Source of the DNA: Vibrio sp. HB236076
GTDB taxonomy: Bacteria > Pseudomonadota > Gammaproteobacteria > Enterobacterales > Vibrionaceae
Length of the DNA stretch: 64,000 bases
Direction of reading: 5' to 3'
NCBI RefSeq assembly: GCF_040957575.1
Contig: NZ_CP162601.1
Span: 2,666,001 to 2,730,000, forward strand
Made by a program: the position numbers and the translations under genes. The notes under the pieces were generated by a model, which saw only the letters and a list, made by a program, of their open reading frames with translations, was not told the origin of the DNA and did no database searches. This document shows positions 1 through 9,599 of this stretch, one piece after another. Positions within the stretch are counted from its first letter, which is position 1. Each line of letters begins with the position of its first letter.

Positions 1-581
1 GCATCGACATCGTCGAGGCTTCGTGGCAACTGTGCGGCATCGATTTCCAAAATGCTCAGATCTTTCGGGTTGTCGACGATATCTTGTAGCGTCGCGTTAA
101 AACCGGCGCCGTCTTTTAAAGTAATGAGCCCCGCATCTCTTAATAACAGCAGACCACGCCCACCGTTGGTCGGATCGTTCGGGATAGCCACACGAGCACC
201 GTCTGGTAAGTCCGCGACAGAGCGATATTTATCCGAGTAAATGCCCATTCTCATCAAAATAGACTGCCCAAGCGGCACCAGGTTAGAGCCATTGTTTTTA
301 TTGTAGGTATCGAGGAAGGGTTGGTGTTGATAGCTATTGAGATCGATACTGCCATCTTCGAGCGCCGCATCGGGAGTAATGTAATCAGAAAACTCGACCA
401 ACTCAACTTTAAGCCCTTGTTTTGCGGCTTCTTTAGCAGCTGCTTCTACCACTTGAGCATGAGGGCCAACCGTGGCGCCCACCTTGATAGTGGTTTCTTT
501 TTGCTCACCACAACCGGCCAAAACCAAAGCCGCACCCAGCACTACACTGGCAAGACGCCAGCGCGATGTTATTCCTTGCAT
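1..581 (-). CDS. metQ: MetQ/NlpA-family substrate-binding lipoprotein (3' end cut by window)
   Basis: Reads from an ATG at 581 leftward and runs off the window, so about 193 N-terminal codons are seen. A GGAGAG ribosome binding site lies just upstream. The N-terminus is a lipoprotein signal with the lipobox LAGC near residue 23. The mature part contains the family pattern KVGATVGPHAQVVE, then DGSIDLNSYQHQPFLD and VAIPNDPTNGGRGLLLL, all typical of the methionine ABC transporter binding protein. It should be anchored in the inner membrane and deliver D/L-methionine to MetNI, whose genes would lie outside to the left. The NlpA paralogue cannot be excluded. Confidence 0.88.
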   Translation of the reverse strand, partial: MQGITSRWRLASVVLGAALVLAGCGEQKETTIKVGATVGPHAQVVEAAAKEAAKQGLKVELVEFSDYITPDAALEDGSIDLNSYQHQPFLDTYNKNNGSNLVPLGQSILMRMGIYSDKYRSVADLPDGARVAIPNDPTNGGRGLLLLRDAGLITLKDGAGFNATLQDIVDNPKDLSILEIDAAQLPRSLDDVD

Positions 582-727
582 GTATTTCTCTCCGTAATCA
601 ATTAGGCCAGTAGTATAAAGACAAAGTCATCAACAACACAAGTCGCAGCAGTCACCATTCACAGGATCGTGTCTAAGCTCTACCACTCTGGCCTCATCCC
701 CTATCACCAGCGGTACTCAATGCTGAG

Positions 728-3043
728 TTACTCGACATCCAGTACGAGGCTAAACTGTTCGATCGGCACTGGTTTATGAAAGTAATGCCCCTGATAGCGA
801 TGTATTTTGTGCTTTTGCAACCTGACCAGTTGCTCTGCCGTTTCAACCCCTTCAATCACGGTATCGATTTTAAAGTGCTTCGCCAACTCGATGATCGCTT
901 TCACCAATTGATAGACCTGTTCATCACTTGAAAGATCGCTGATGAAGCTCTTGTCGACTTTGAGCTCATCGACAGGCAATAGGCGCAAATAGTTTAACGA
1001 CGAATACCCGGTACCAAAATCGTCGAGTGAGATCCGCATGCCATAGGATTTGAGCTGCGACAATTTGTCACAAGCATCGTCGATATCCTGGATCAAGACC
1101 GACTCAGTCACTTCGATGGTTAATTTACTGCGATCAAATTGATAATTTGAGATGATCGACAAAATTTGTTCGGTAAACTTATTTTGCCATAACTGCTTAG
1201 CACTTAAATTAATCGACAAAGAGAGGTGCTGTGTTTCTCGGTTTTGCTGCCAGCACTCCAATTGCTCGCACACCAAAGACAAAACGTACTCACCTAATGC
1301 CACTCCCCAGTTACTCTCTTCGACAATCGGCATGAACTGATCGGGTTCAATTAACCCCATGGTCGGGTGCTGCCAGCGGATCAACGCTTCTGCGCCGATG
1401 ATATTATAGCGAGTATCCACGATCGGTTGCAGGTACAAACAGAACTGTCTTTGTTGTAATGCCTCTTTGATCCCATGGTGAAAATGAGTTTGCGTGCGCA
1501 TTTCATTTTGCATTTTGGTGTCAAACACCACCGCGCGATTACCGCCGGCTTTTTTAGCGCGATACACCGCCATGTCCGCCGATTGCAACAGCTGGGCTTC
1601 TGGTAGACCGTATTGAAAAATTACCCCGCCAACGCTGGTCGAGATCGCATAATTGACTTTGGTATCTTGCACTGGACAGTATAAATCAAAGGGGTGGCCT
1701 ATAACGTCAATCAACCGCTGAGCATAGCGCTTAGCTTGCTGGTACGCCATTTGTTGGTCTTGATCTAAGTTGGGCAGGATAATCACAAATTCATCACCGC
1801 CAAATCGCGCTACCGTACCACCGAGCATTTGCACACTGCTTAAACGCTCTGCCACACCACTGAGCAGGCAATCCCCCATCGAGTGGCCGTAGTTATCGTT
1901 TAACAATTTGAAGCGATCTAAATCCAAAAAAAACAAGGCCGCAAACGTGCCCCGCTTTTGGTTGAGCATTAAATTGGCTTTGATATCATTGAGTAAATGC
2001 GCGCGATTTTTTAACCCAGTGAGCGGGTCGTAATACGCCAACTGGTACACTTTATCTTGGTTTTTCTTCTCTTCAGTGATGTCGAGTACAATGCCAACGA
2101 TGACTTTGGCATTGCCGTCTTGATCGAACTCAGACACTTTGGCTCTGTCCCAGATCCACACCACATCGCCATTGGTGTGCGTAATGCGAAACTCAATGTT
2201 GTAAGGCTCTTTTTTCTCCATCAAGCGATCAATCGCACTGTAGACAATGTGTTTGTCTTCTTCGACGATGCACTGTTCAAACTGCTCAAAGTCGAGCATT
2301 TGATCAATGCCGCAAATCTCGGCCCATTTTTGATTGTGATAAATATCACCGGTCTGCGCATCCCACTCCCACAAGCCTTCATCAGACACTTCTAACACGT
2401 GCTCTAAGCGGTGTTTATTGCGCTCAGATTGTTCTTTGAGTTCGATGATGTCGGTAATATCTTTGGCAAAAATGAGAATATTGAGCTCGTGACTGTGATC
2501 GTAAAACGGGATCTTTAATGATTTGAAGTGCCTGATCTCACCGGTGTTGACATCGGTGGAAGATTCAATAACTTCTTCGCTTTTAAAACAACGCATAATG
2601 TTCTGCGCGCTTTGCGTGAAAAAATCACATTGCTCTTTGTTACCAGTAAAATAATAATCGTTTTTGCCCACCATCTCACTGGGCTGACATTGGTACAAAT
2701 CCGCCACCGACTGATTGCAATACACAAAATTACCGTCAAAGTCCTTCACCACGATCACATCAGAAATGCTGTTGACCAAAGCGTCCATCACCTTCATCTT
2801 GCGGTTCACTTTATTGGTGAAGACATACAAGAAAACAAACAGCCCCATTGCGATCAAGGCGAAGACCACCAAGAGTTGAGCGGGAATCAAGCCCGAACCA
2901 ACCAGTACGCTCACCAAGGCAACCGCGCCGGTGATCGCCGCCGCTGCCATCAATGCAATTACCAATAACCACTTTACGCTTAATATGATTCCGTCAAACA
3001 CAGACATGTCCTTAAACAAGAGAGAAACAACCCCAAAATACAA
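728..3043 (-). CDS. Membrane PAS-PAS-GGDEF-EAL cyclic-di-GMP protein
   Basis: 771 aa. Two hydrophobic segments lie at about residues 20-80, followed by two PAS/PAC sensor domains (about 83-200 and 205-325). A diguanylate cyclase domain carries an intact RFGGDEF motif and a phosphodiesterase domain carries EALIRW, DDFGTGYSSL and IEGVE. Both catalytic signatures look complete, so cyclase, phosphodiesterase or both activities are possible. It is a single-gene unit. The start is uncertain: the ATG at 3043 has only a weak GAG upstream, and an ATG at 3007 has AAGGA almost touching it; the choice does not affect the domains. It may modulate the PilZ-containing cellulose synthase encoded 18 kb away, but that link is only inferred. 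Confidence 0.93.
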   Translation of the reverse strand: MYFGVVSLLFKDMSVFDGIILSVKWLLVIALMAAAAITGAVALVSVLVGSGLIPAQLLVVFALIAMGLFVFLYVFTNKVNRKMKVMDALVNSISDVIVVKDFDGNFVYCNQSVADLYQCQPSEMVGKNDYYFTGNKEQCDFFTQSAQNIMRCFKSEEVIESSTDVNTGEIRHFKSLKIPFYDHSHELNILIFAKDITDIIELKEQSERNKHRLEHVLEVSDEGLWEWDAQTGDIYHNQKWAEICGIDQMLDFEQFEQCIVEEDKHIVYSAIDRLMEKKEPYNIEFRITHTNGDVVWIWDRAKVSEFDQDGNAKVIVGIVLDITEEKKNQDKVYQLAYYDPLTGLKNRAHLLNDIKANLMLNQKRGTFAALFFLDLDRFKLLNDNYGHSMGDCLLSGVAERLSSVQMLGGTVARFGGDEFVIILPNLDQDQQMAYQQAKRYAQRLIDVIGHPFDLYCPVQDTKVNYAISTSVGGVIFQYGLPEAQLLQSADMAVYRAKKAGGNRAVVFDTKMQNEMRTQTHFHHGIKEALQQRQFCLYLQPIVDTRYNIIGAEALIRWQHPTMGLIEPDQFMPIVEESNWGVALGEYVLSLVCEQLECWQQNRETQHLSLSINLSAKQLWQNKFTEQILSIISNYQFDRSKLTIEVTESVLIQDIDDACDKLSQLKSYGMRISLDDFGTGYSSLNYLRLLPVDELKVDKSFISDLSSDEQVYQLVKAIIELAKHFKIDTVIEGVETAEQLVRLQKHKIHRYQGHYFHKPVPIEQFSLVLDVE

Positions 3044-3462
3044 ATCTCACGACATAGCGGGTCACCCTAGCGGATTAAAAAGCTCGACACCATAGTTAAA
3101 AACAACTTATATAATAATGAGTTAGACCATTTATTTATAAGAAAAAAGCTCACCTTGTTAACCCCTCTTTTTGGGGCCTATCACCAAGGTAATTGCTCAC
3201 GACAAACCAGCGCGAAGGCCTCTCGATACTCAACCGACTGGTCGCGCTTGTCAAAGCCCTCTCTTTGTCAGTATATACACACTTGGTCGTATCAAGTAAT
3301 AGTATAGAATACGGTATTATATTGGCAGGATTATGAAGGTAAAAAGCGTGACCGAGGTTTTGTATTTTGTCGTATAACAAAAGAAAGTAATGACAAAACT
3401 GACAATAGCGTTCAGCCACACAGCAAGGAAGAAAGTGGATACTGACTGATACCCGGTGTGCA
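3044..3462. other. Intergenic stretch with a repeat fragment and a hairpin
   Basis: No convincing gene. Bases 3059-3115 resemble the left part of the small repeat element at 61386-61546 (shared GTCACC-TAGCGG-TTAAAAA, later ACAACTTA). Bases 3152-3190 can fold: ACCTTG (3152-3157) pairs with CAAGGT (3185-3190) and CCCC (3162-3165) with GGGG (3173-3176) around a T-rich loop. A frame of 89 codons on the minus strand (3150-3419) shows no recognisable protein features. Confidence 0.4.
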
Positions 3463-4812
3463 TCACGGTGAACTCAACCCACCTTGAGCAGGCGCGGTGC
3501 GTATGGCACGGCGCATCAAGAAAATAAACGGCACAATTTTGAGTACGTCTTCACAGACAAAAATCGCAAACGCCCAAAATACCGGGACGTCAGTATAAAG
3601 TACCACCAGCGTACAAAGCGGTAATGCCACACACCATTGACCGATAAAGTGAACGCGAAACACCCATTTCGCGTGACCCAACGCCCGTAAGATATGCCCC
3701 TGTGACGTGTTGTAAACCCGAGCCAACGGCAAGAGAATATAAAGCGGCGCCAATACCATTAAATGGCGTTGGGTCTCAGCGGCTAAATCGGGGTACAACA
3801 ATGGGAACAAAGCACTTAACAGCACAAAAAAGCCCACACTTAAGCACGCAATCCACATTGACCCTTTTAATAATAAGCGGGTCTCCAATGCCAACCAAGA
3901 CCAACGGCCGGCGCCGAGACGCTGACTCAGACAGATGGCCGAGGCTTGTGCCCAGGCAGTCCCCACTTGATTGCCAATGCGAACCCAGGGAAATAACAAA
4001 CTGATGGCGACATAGGCCGTTAAAGGGAGTTGAGAATAAATCAATTGATACGCCGACATCCCCATCGAGAGCAAGGTCACATTGGCCGCGATAGAGTAAA
4101 TGTGCAACCAATGCTGATAGATCACATCCCACCCAGGAAAGGTAAGCGTCACCTGGATAATGTTCGCACTCTGACAGCGCCACACAAGATACAAAGCGCG
4201 CAGTACGATGGCGACAAGACTGCCCAGTGCCGCCCCCGATACGCCCATCCCCGTCCACGACAAGACGCCGTGAATAAGAAAATAACTGGCAATGGCGTTG
4301 ATGGGCATTTCCAATAAATAGCCATAAAGCGAAATTTTGGTTTTGCCATCGGCGTTAAACAGCGCGAGCAGTACTTGAGTCAGCGCATTTAACAACAACA
4401 AATATTGACCTAGGGCTAAGTACTCAAGCGCCTGCTCGATGACTCGACTCTCCTGGCTCAATTGCCTCACCAGCCAAGGGCCAAGCACCATCATACCCAG
4501 CAGGAAACACACGCCACTGGCAAGGTTAATCCACAGCGCCGATGTGAAGTGTTGTTCGAGTTGCTTTTTGTTTTTCGCGCCGATCGCGCGACTAAACAGC
4601 AGTTGGCTGCCATTGGCCAACGCCATTTGGGTGCCAAAACAAAAGGCAATTAACGTTGTGGCGATCCCCAATGCGGCTAAAGACGCTTCTCCTAATGGTG
4701 AGATCAATAACGCATCCACCATTAACATGGATTGCATTAACAACGCATTGATGGCAAGAGGCCAGGCGATGTGCAGGTTTTTCTTTACCGCACGAGAAGA
4801 TAAATAGCGCAT
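3463..4812 (-). CDS. MATE-family multidrug/Na+ exporter
   Basis: 449 aa from the ATG at 4812. It is a polytopic membrane protein with the MatE pattern in two halves: N-terminal AWPLAINALLMQSMLMVDALLIS, G-ASLAALGIAT and a second repeat after about residue 220. It would export organic cations or drugs by Na+ or H+ antiport across the inner membrane. A longer frame starts at a GTG at 4860, but that GTG sits in the loop of a strong terminator hairpin (4846-4879), so translation almost certainly begins at 4812, just after the terminator's T tract. The gene therefore belongs to its own transcript and not to the alginate lyase operon upstream. The substrate is unknown. Confidence 0.88.
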   Translation of the reverse strand: MRYLSSRAVKKNLHIAWPLAINALLMQSMLMVDALLISPLGEASLAALGIATTLIAFCFGTQMALANGSQLLFSRAIGAKNKKQLEQHFTSALWINLASGVCFLLGMMVLGPWLVRQLSQESRVIEQALEYLALGQYLLLLNALTQVLLALFNADGKTKISLYGYLLEMPINAIASYFLIHGVLSWTGMGVSGAALGSLVAIVLRALYLVWRCQSANIIQVTLTFPGWDVIYQHWLHIYSIAANVTLLSMGMSAYQLIYSQLPLTAYVAISLLFPWVRIGNQVGTAWAQASAICLSQRLGAGRWSWLALETRLLLKGSMWIACLSVGFFVLLSALFPLLYPDLAAETQRHLMVLAPLYILLPLARVYNTSQGHILRALGHAKWVFRVHFIGQWCVALPLCTLVVLYTDVPVFWAFAIFVCEDVLKIVPFIFLMRRAIRTAPAQGGLSSP

Positions 4813-4839
4813 CACAGTCGTCCGCGACAAACTCAACAA

Positions 4840-4879
4840 GTAAAAAACCGCTGTCGACACAGACAGGTAGACAGCGGTT
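4840..4879 (-). terminator. Intrinsic terminator of the PL17 lyase operon
   Basis: On the minus strand a 10-bp perfect stem, AACCGCTGTC with GACAGCGGTT (arms 4870-4879 and 4846-4855), encloses a 14-nt loop and is followed by a run of T. It lies 80 bp after the stop of the PL17 gene and before the MATE gene. Confidence 0.85.
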
Positions 4880-4961
4880 AAAGGACAGTCATTGGCAATG
4901 ATTCACTCATCCTCATTGCCTTATTCATTGATGATGACTCAGGGCTAACGAAGTGTTGTGC

Positions 4962-7124
4962 CTAACTGAGCCTTTCCAAAGCGCCTTGCCATTGATAATC
5001 AGCAACTTGATGAACCCCGCTCACGGTGCCAAAGCTGACCCCATAACAGTAGTATTGCCCGTCTTTGCCGTGCCATTCAATCACGCAGCCCTGTGAGTTA
5101 CTCGCCAAGACGTTGACGCCTTGAATACGACTCGTGGCATTGAGCGAGACTTCCATCGACTCATCAAAATGGCCGTGCGTTTCAATCACACTGGCAAACA
5201 CGCCCGATTTCACCTGCTGCCTGAGAATAAAGCCGGGCTCGCTGCGCAAGTTAAAGTCGGGGTCGTTCGCACCGGTGCGCACCAAATGCAGGCTGCCACT
5301 TGACGTCGCTTGCTGGTCGACATCAAACATCGCATAGCTGGCGGTGTAAAAGCTGCTGTCGTGTAACCAGGTTAGCTGGCCTTGACCACATTCAGACGCT
5401 TGGCCTAGGTGCCACAAATGTTGATAGCCATCGCTGTCACCTAAAGGCGCCAGTGCCGAGGCCATGATGACCTCACAATCGGTGTTCATCAGCTGACCGC
5501 TGTGATGGAACGGCAAGTCGTATTGGTGCTGCTCTTGGCTATCGAGCGCAAACACATCCAACAATAAGGGCGCTTCAAATTCTGGTAAATTCAGTAGCGC
5601 CACCGTTCTGGTCATGGTCACCCCAGGATAATACTCAGCCACTTTGGCGGCCATCACTTGCTGGTCGAGGTTGTCAATTGCAAAGATGAGCCCTTGTCCG
5701 TGAGTGGCTTCCGCGATTTCTGTTTTGGCCTGGTTTTGCGTTTTTTGGTCGACGACGACCGTGTTGTGCGCCACCGTTTGTTTACAGTAACTTTTGTTTT
5801 CAGGGATATAACGACCGCCAAATTTAGGTTCGACATTGACCCAACGACCAAAGCCGTAATCGTGTAAGACCTCGTGCCCGCGATTAAACAAGCTGACGTG
5901 TAGGCCATCAAAGTGACCGTGGTCTAAAGCTGAGTGGTAACGAGAGTCCGAGCCATGACCGCCAAACCACATTAAGGCCATGCTGTCTTGTTGCTCAACG
6001 CGACGTCTTAAAATCGCCACCCCGCCTTTTTCACCCTGAGCCCCATCTCTTAATAAGACACTGCCCCAGTCAAACCCAGCCACGGTGTTGCCCTCTGCTT
6101 TGGTCTTTGCCAACGCATCTGATAGGCACTTGCCTGACGCGTGAACCCACACGTCTTTTTGATGCTCCGCCATCGCCAACAAATTGGGGTTGGCTTCGTA
6201 TTGGTGAAAACACACCGAGGTCGCCATGATAACCCCTTCGTCATTGATGTTGATGGTTTTCGACGAATCGTTAAGCGCGGGTAAACAGCCGTCGGGAAAC
6301 GCGGTTTTAAACACGGCATAAGAGGTGGTTTTGATCACCTGCTGGTTAAAGTCATAAATTTTTATCTCGGGCTGACGACGTTCAATCGCTTCGGCAAACA
6401 AATAGATAGGCCTTAGAGAGAAACGGTGATAATACGGCCCTTCCATGTAGTAGCCATCTGGTGAGAACAGTTGCGCTAACTGCGCTAAAAAGCCGCCGCT
6501 TTCGCCGTCGAGTTTTAAACCGTAGAGCGCTTTGTCAACCACATCCTGGCGGTTGATCGCGTAGCCACAAATACCCACCGCCGCGACAGCCCAAAGACCG
6601 TGATTGTGTACGATGTCAAAGTCGTGACCGTAAGTGACAACAAACAAATCAATCATTGGCTCAAACAAGTCTTGCTCAATGTGTTGACGCTGTGACGAGG
6701 TTAAGGTGGTGTACACACAACTGTAGGCACACGACGCGTACAACATCCACATATTTTCATTCAGCGTTTGGTGGAATAAACGCCCCGGTGGGTTGGTGTC
6801 CTTACTGGTGTGACTTTCTAAGCTCGGATAGACATTGGCGTAAGCGGTAAGCATGTCGACGACATAATCGCGGTAGTGCTGACTCTCGGTAATGAGAAAC
6901 AAGCGCGCCGCCATGTCCATGTGAATGTAATTTTGTTTGTGGCGATTGTGTTCATAACCGCCCGCCTCACCGTGGCCGGGGACTTCAATGCCGACCTTAG
7001 CCATATACTCTTCGACTTGCTTCATGTCGCGCTGCAACGCTTGGCCGAGCAAGGTATTGCGCTCGAGGTCAGCTTGCATGGCTTTGGCTTCTTGGGGTGA
7101 CAATAACAAAGGTTGATAATTCAT
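4962..7124 (-). CDS. PL17 oligoalginate lyase (exo-type), copy 1
   Basis: 720 aa with no signal peptide, so cytoplasmic. The protein has the PL17 plan: an N-terminal alpha/alpha barrel with HNHG at 173-176 (the Asn-His pair that stabilises the uronate in characterised PL17 enzymes) and EGPYYHR at 228-234 around the catalytic Tyr region, then a C-terminal heparinase II/III-like beta domain with HGHFDGLH and YGFGRWVNVE. The expected reaction is stepwise beta-elimination of unsaturated alginate oligomers to monomeric 4-deoxyuronate. It lies 11 bp after a paralogous PL17 gene, so the two are cotranscribed, ending at the terminator at 4840-4879. Which of the pair prefers M- or G-rich oligomers cannot be read from the sequence. 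Confidence 0.93.
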   Translation of the reverse strand: MNYQPLLLSPQEAKAMQADLERNTLLGQALQRDMKQVEEYMAKVGIEVPGHGEAGGYEHNRHKQNYIHMDMAARLFLITESQHYRDYVVDMLTAYANVYPSLESHTSKDTNPPGRLFHQTLNENMWMLYASCAYSCVYTTLTSSQRQHIEQDLFEPMIDLFVVTYGHDFDIVHNHGLWAVAAVGICGYAINRQDVVDKALYGLKLDGESGGFLAQLAQLFSPDGYYMEGPYYHRFSLRPIYLFAEAIERRQPEIKIYDFNQQVIKTTSYAVFKTAFPDGCLPALNDSSKTININDEGVIMATSVCFHQYEANPNLLAMAEHQKDVWVHASGKCLSDALAKTKAEGNTVAGFDWGSVLLRDGAQGEKGGVAILRRRVEQQDSMALMWFGGHGSDSRYHSALDHGHFDGLHVSLFNRGHEVLHDYGFGRWVNVEPKFGGRYIPENKSYCKQTVAHNTVVVDQKTQNQAKTEIAEATHGQGLIFAIDNLDQQVMAAKVAEYYPGVTMTRTVALLNLPEFEAPLLLDVFALDSQEQHQYDLPFHHSGQLMNTDCEVIMASALAPLGDSDGYQHLWHLGQASECGQGQLTWLHDSSFYTASYAMFDVDQQATSSGSLHLVRTGANDPDFNLRSEPGFILRQQVKSGVFASVIETHGHFDESMEVSLNATSRIQGVNVLASNSQGCVIEWHGKDGQYYCYGVSFGTVSGVHQVADYQWQGALERLS

Positions 7125-7135
7125 CGGGTAACTCC

Positions 7136-9298
7136 TTAATCTTGTGCGGTGGCCGTGGTGTGAGCTTGAATGTCAATTTGATACGGCCCTTGCCAAGCGT
7201 AGTGTTGCCCACTGACTTCAATATCAAATTCTTGCGCAGAGTTATCGTCGCGGCGATGGCTTACCATCACCGTCACTTGATGCTCGCTTGTCATGACCTC
7301 GACGATGCTGGCCTGGGTATCGGAATGCACAATGGTGATCTGTTGAACCTGGCCTCGGGCTTGCTCTGACTTTTCATACGCTTCGTTAAAATAACCATGG
7401 CTTTCAAGTACCGAAGCAAACAAGGTGTTGTCGCCTTGAGTACGCAACACAAACCCAGGCTCACTGCGCAAATTCATTTGGGGATCATTAGCACCTGTGC
7501 GCGTCATCACCAGCTCACTTTTCGCACTGCTGCAAGTGCCGAGCCACGTATAGTAATGTTGACCTTGTAACCAACTGACTAAAGCGCCTTGGTCGGCACA
7601 GGTTTGGCCGAGTTTCCACAGATGTTGGTAACCGTTGCCCTCACCCAGTGGCATGAGCGGCGAATTGGCATCGATGCCTTGATGGGTACGAACGATTTGA
7701 CCTTGATAATAATGGCTGTAATCGTACTGATGCGTCTGCTCGCTTTGTAAGGCAAACAAATCTAAGTAAAGGGGCGCCGCGAGTTCGGGTAAGCCAATCA
7801 AAAAGACACTGCGCTGCATCTTGACCCCATCGACATGCTGATCAGCAAACGCGCTCATGGCTTGTCGCTGATCATTGATGTCGGCAAAAAAGTGCTCGAC
7901 ACCATGGCGAGTATCCGCCAGTGTTGCATCGGCGAGATTTTGGCTGGTTTCGTCAACCGTCACCAAGTTATGGGCAATGGTCTGTCTAGCATAGCCTTGG
8001 TTCTCGGGTAAATAGCGCCCGCCAAACTTGGTTTCGACATTGACCCAGCGGCCAAAGCCATACTCGGTTAATACCTCTTGACCCAAGCTGAAAAAACTCA
8101 CGCCTAAGGTATCAAAGTGACCATGGCCCATACCGTGCTGGCCGTAATTCATCACCAGTTGGCTGACTTGCCCTGCCGAGGTTTTTGCTCGTAAAAAGCC
8201 TTGTGCTCCGCGATCGCCTTGCGGCCCTTCACTCAATGAACAGCTTGGCCAATTTGGCACACCAATGGGCCCTTGAGCGCGGGCTTTTTGATGCTGCTGC
8301 GACAAGGTTAACCCACAAGCGTGAATCCACACCCCTTGTTGTAACTGCGCCATGGCGACGATATTGTCATCGCATTGATAGTGATGCGCGTACAAACTCA
8401 CCGCGACTTTAACCCCTTCATCGCGAATGCTCATCGTGCGCGAGGCATCGTTTAAGGCGGGGAAGACGCCATCTGGGTAAGCGGTGGACAGCAGCGCTTT
8501 AATGCTGTGTTTAATCACTTGGTTTTTGTAGTTCAAGATGTCGATTTCGGGCCAATGACGATGCAAGATTTCCGCGAAGAGACAAGTGGGTCGAATCGCA
8601 TAACGGTGGTAGTAAGGCCCTTCAAGGTAATAACCCGATGGCGAGAACAATTGATCGAGCTGAGCTAAAAAGCCGCCGGTGCCATCGGCATCACAGCCGT
8701 ACACCGCCATCTCGAGATAGTGGCGCTGGCCAATGGCTAAGCCGGCAATGCCCACCGCGGCCACGGCCCAGATACCGTGATTGTGAATGCGATCAAAATC
8801 GTGGCGATATTTGACGGTAAACATCTCTAACATCGGCTCAAACAGATTAGAGACAATGTGATCGCGCTGTGCTTGGGTCATCGACGCCGCAACACAGGAA
8901 TAAGCCAAACTGCTAAACAGCAACCAACAGTGCTCGTTTAAGATTTGATGAAATAAGCGCCCGGTGGGATTGGTGTTTTTTTGCACATGAAAATCAAAGC
9001 CCAGATAACGGTCAGCGTATATTGTCAGTAAATCTGTGACAAATTGCCCATACTTTTGCTCGCCAGTGATCAAGAATAGACGACCCGCGACATTCATATA
9101 CTGGTAGTTTTGTTTGTGTCTCGTATGCTCGGGACCGCCAGCCTCACCATGCCCTGGAACCTCCAGTGGTAAAGCCATAAACGCTTCAACAGCGACACGT
9201 TGCTGCGCAATGCTCTCGGCCATTAATCCATTATCTGCCATGGATTGCGTCAAAGCATGAATTTCTGCTTCATTCATTAACAGAGGGGTCGTCATCAT
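7136..9298 (-). CDS. PL17 oligoalginate lyase (exo-type), copy 2
   Basis: 720 aa from the ATG at 9298, which is preceded by AAGGG at good spacing; an upstream in-frame GTG at 9319 has no such site. Cytoplasmic, no signal peptide. It shares the whole architecture of the downstream gene: PGHGEAGG near 48-55, HNHG at 172-175, GYYLEGPYYHR at 222-232, GHGHFDTLG, YGFGRWVNVE and FGGRYLPEN. The equal length and collinear motifs point to tandem duplication followed by divergence. Function: removal of unsaturated uronate monomers from oligoalginate ends. It is the first gene of the minus-strand operon whose promoter region faces kdgF. Confidence 0.93.
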   Translation of the reverse strand: MMTTPLLMNEAEIHALTQSMADNGLMAESIAQQRVAVEAFMALPLEVPGHGEAGGPEHTRHKQNYQYMNVAGRLFLITGEQKYGQFVTDLLTIYADRYLGFDFHVQKNTNPTGRLFHQILNEHCWLLFSSLAYSCVAASMTQAQRDHIVSNLFEPMLEMFTVKYRHDFDRIHNHGIWAVAAVGIAGLAIGQRHYLEMAVYGCDADGTGGFLAQLDQLFSPSGYYLEGPYYHRYAIRPTCLFAEILHRHWPEIDILNYKNQVIKHSIKALLSTAYPDGVFPALNDASRTMSIRDEGVKVAVSLYAHHYQCDDNIVAMAQLQQGVWIHACGLTLSQQHQKARAQGPIGVPNWPSCSLSEGPQGDRGAQGFLRAKTSAGQVSQLVMNYGQHGMGHGHFDTLGVSFFSLGQEVLTEYGFGRWVNVETKFGGRYLPENQGYARQTIAHNLVTVDETSQNLADATLADTRHGVEHFFADINDQRQAMSAFADQHVDGVKMQRSVFLIGLPELAAPLYLDLFALQSEQTHQYDYSHYYQGQIVRTHQGIDANSPLMPLGEGNGYQHLWKLGQTCADQGALVSWLQGQHYYTWLGTCSSAKSELVMTRTGANDPQMNLRSEPGFVLRTQGDNTLFASVLESHGYFNEAYEKSEQARGQVQQITIVHSDTQASIVEVMTSEHQVTVMVSHRRDDNSAQEFDIEVSGQHYAWQGPYQIDIQAHTTATAQD

Positions 9299-9382
9299 GG
9301 TATCCCTTAAATTTCTCACTACATTATTTAAATCCTAAAATAATACAAATAGACCCTCTTCAGCAACTCCAATGATCCAAAT

Positions 9383-9398
9383 GATGATCACAATCACA
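9383..9398. promoter_or_regulatory. Candidate CRP site
   Basis: GATGA-6-TCACA agrees with TGTGA-6-TCACA at 8 of 10 half-site bases. Catabolite control of alginate use would be expected, but single sites of this quality occur by chance. Confidence 0.3.
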
Positions 9399-9532
9399 AC
9401 CGAACACAGAACCAGGCTCGCCACGCCTTATTCACAGAGAATAGTGAGCAAGATCAAAGAAGCCAATCCCGCACTTCACTCTCGCTGACTTATCCCTCTT
9501 GAACCTTGATACCAGTCACGATTTAAAACATA

Positions 9533-9543
9533 TTGTATGACAA
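9533..9543. promoter_or_regulatory. Candidate alginate-regulon operator (kdgF/PL17)
   Basis: TTGTATGACAA, with extended similarity ATTGTATGACAATAAT to ATTGTACTACAATTAT at the SDR promoter. Five of five left-arm and four of five right-arm bases match TTGTA-N-TACAA. Its position, 57 bp before the kdgF start, is suitable for repression. The proposed binder is the GntR protein encoded at 30163-30930. Confidence 0.5.
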
Positions 9544-9599
9544 TAATAAAAAAGTGTTTTATGGTTACCACATCGCTAATATGAAAAGGAAGCTGAACA

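Larger units (their letters stand above)
9299..9599. promoter_or_regulatory. Divergent promoter region PL17 operon / kdgF operon
   Basis: About 300 bp between divergent operons. It holds the near-palindrome TTGTATGACAA (9533-9543), one mismatch from the TTGTA-N-TACAA element seen upstream of the symporter and the SDR, and AATAATACAAAT near 9339-9350, a sequence also present upstream of a PL7 gene (16405-16415). A CRP-like sequence GATGATCACAATCACA lies at 9383-9398 (8 of 10 consensus half-site bases). Exact -10 and -35 boxes are not obvious. Confidence 0.5.

Noticed and set aside
3150..3419. 89-codon minus-strand frame between the GGDEF/EAL and MATE genes
   Set aside because: No ribosome site or recognisable protein feature; it spans a hairpin and sits next to a repeat fragment.
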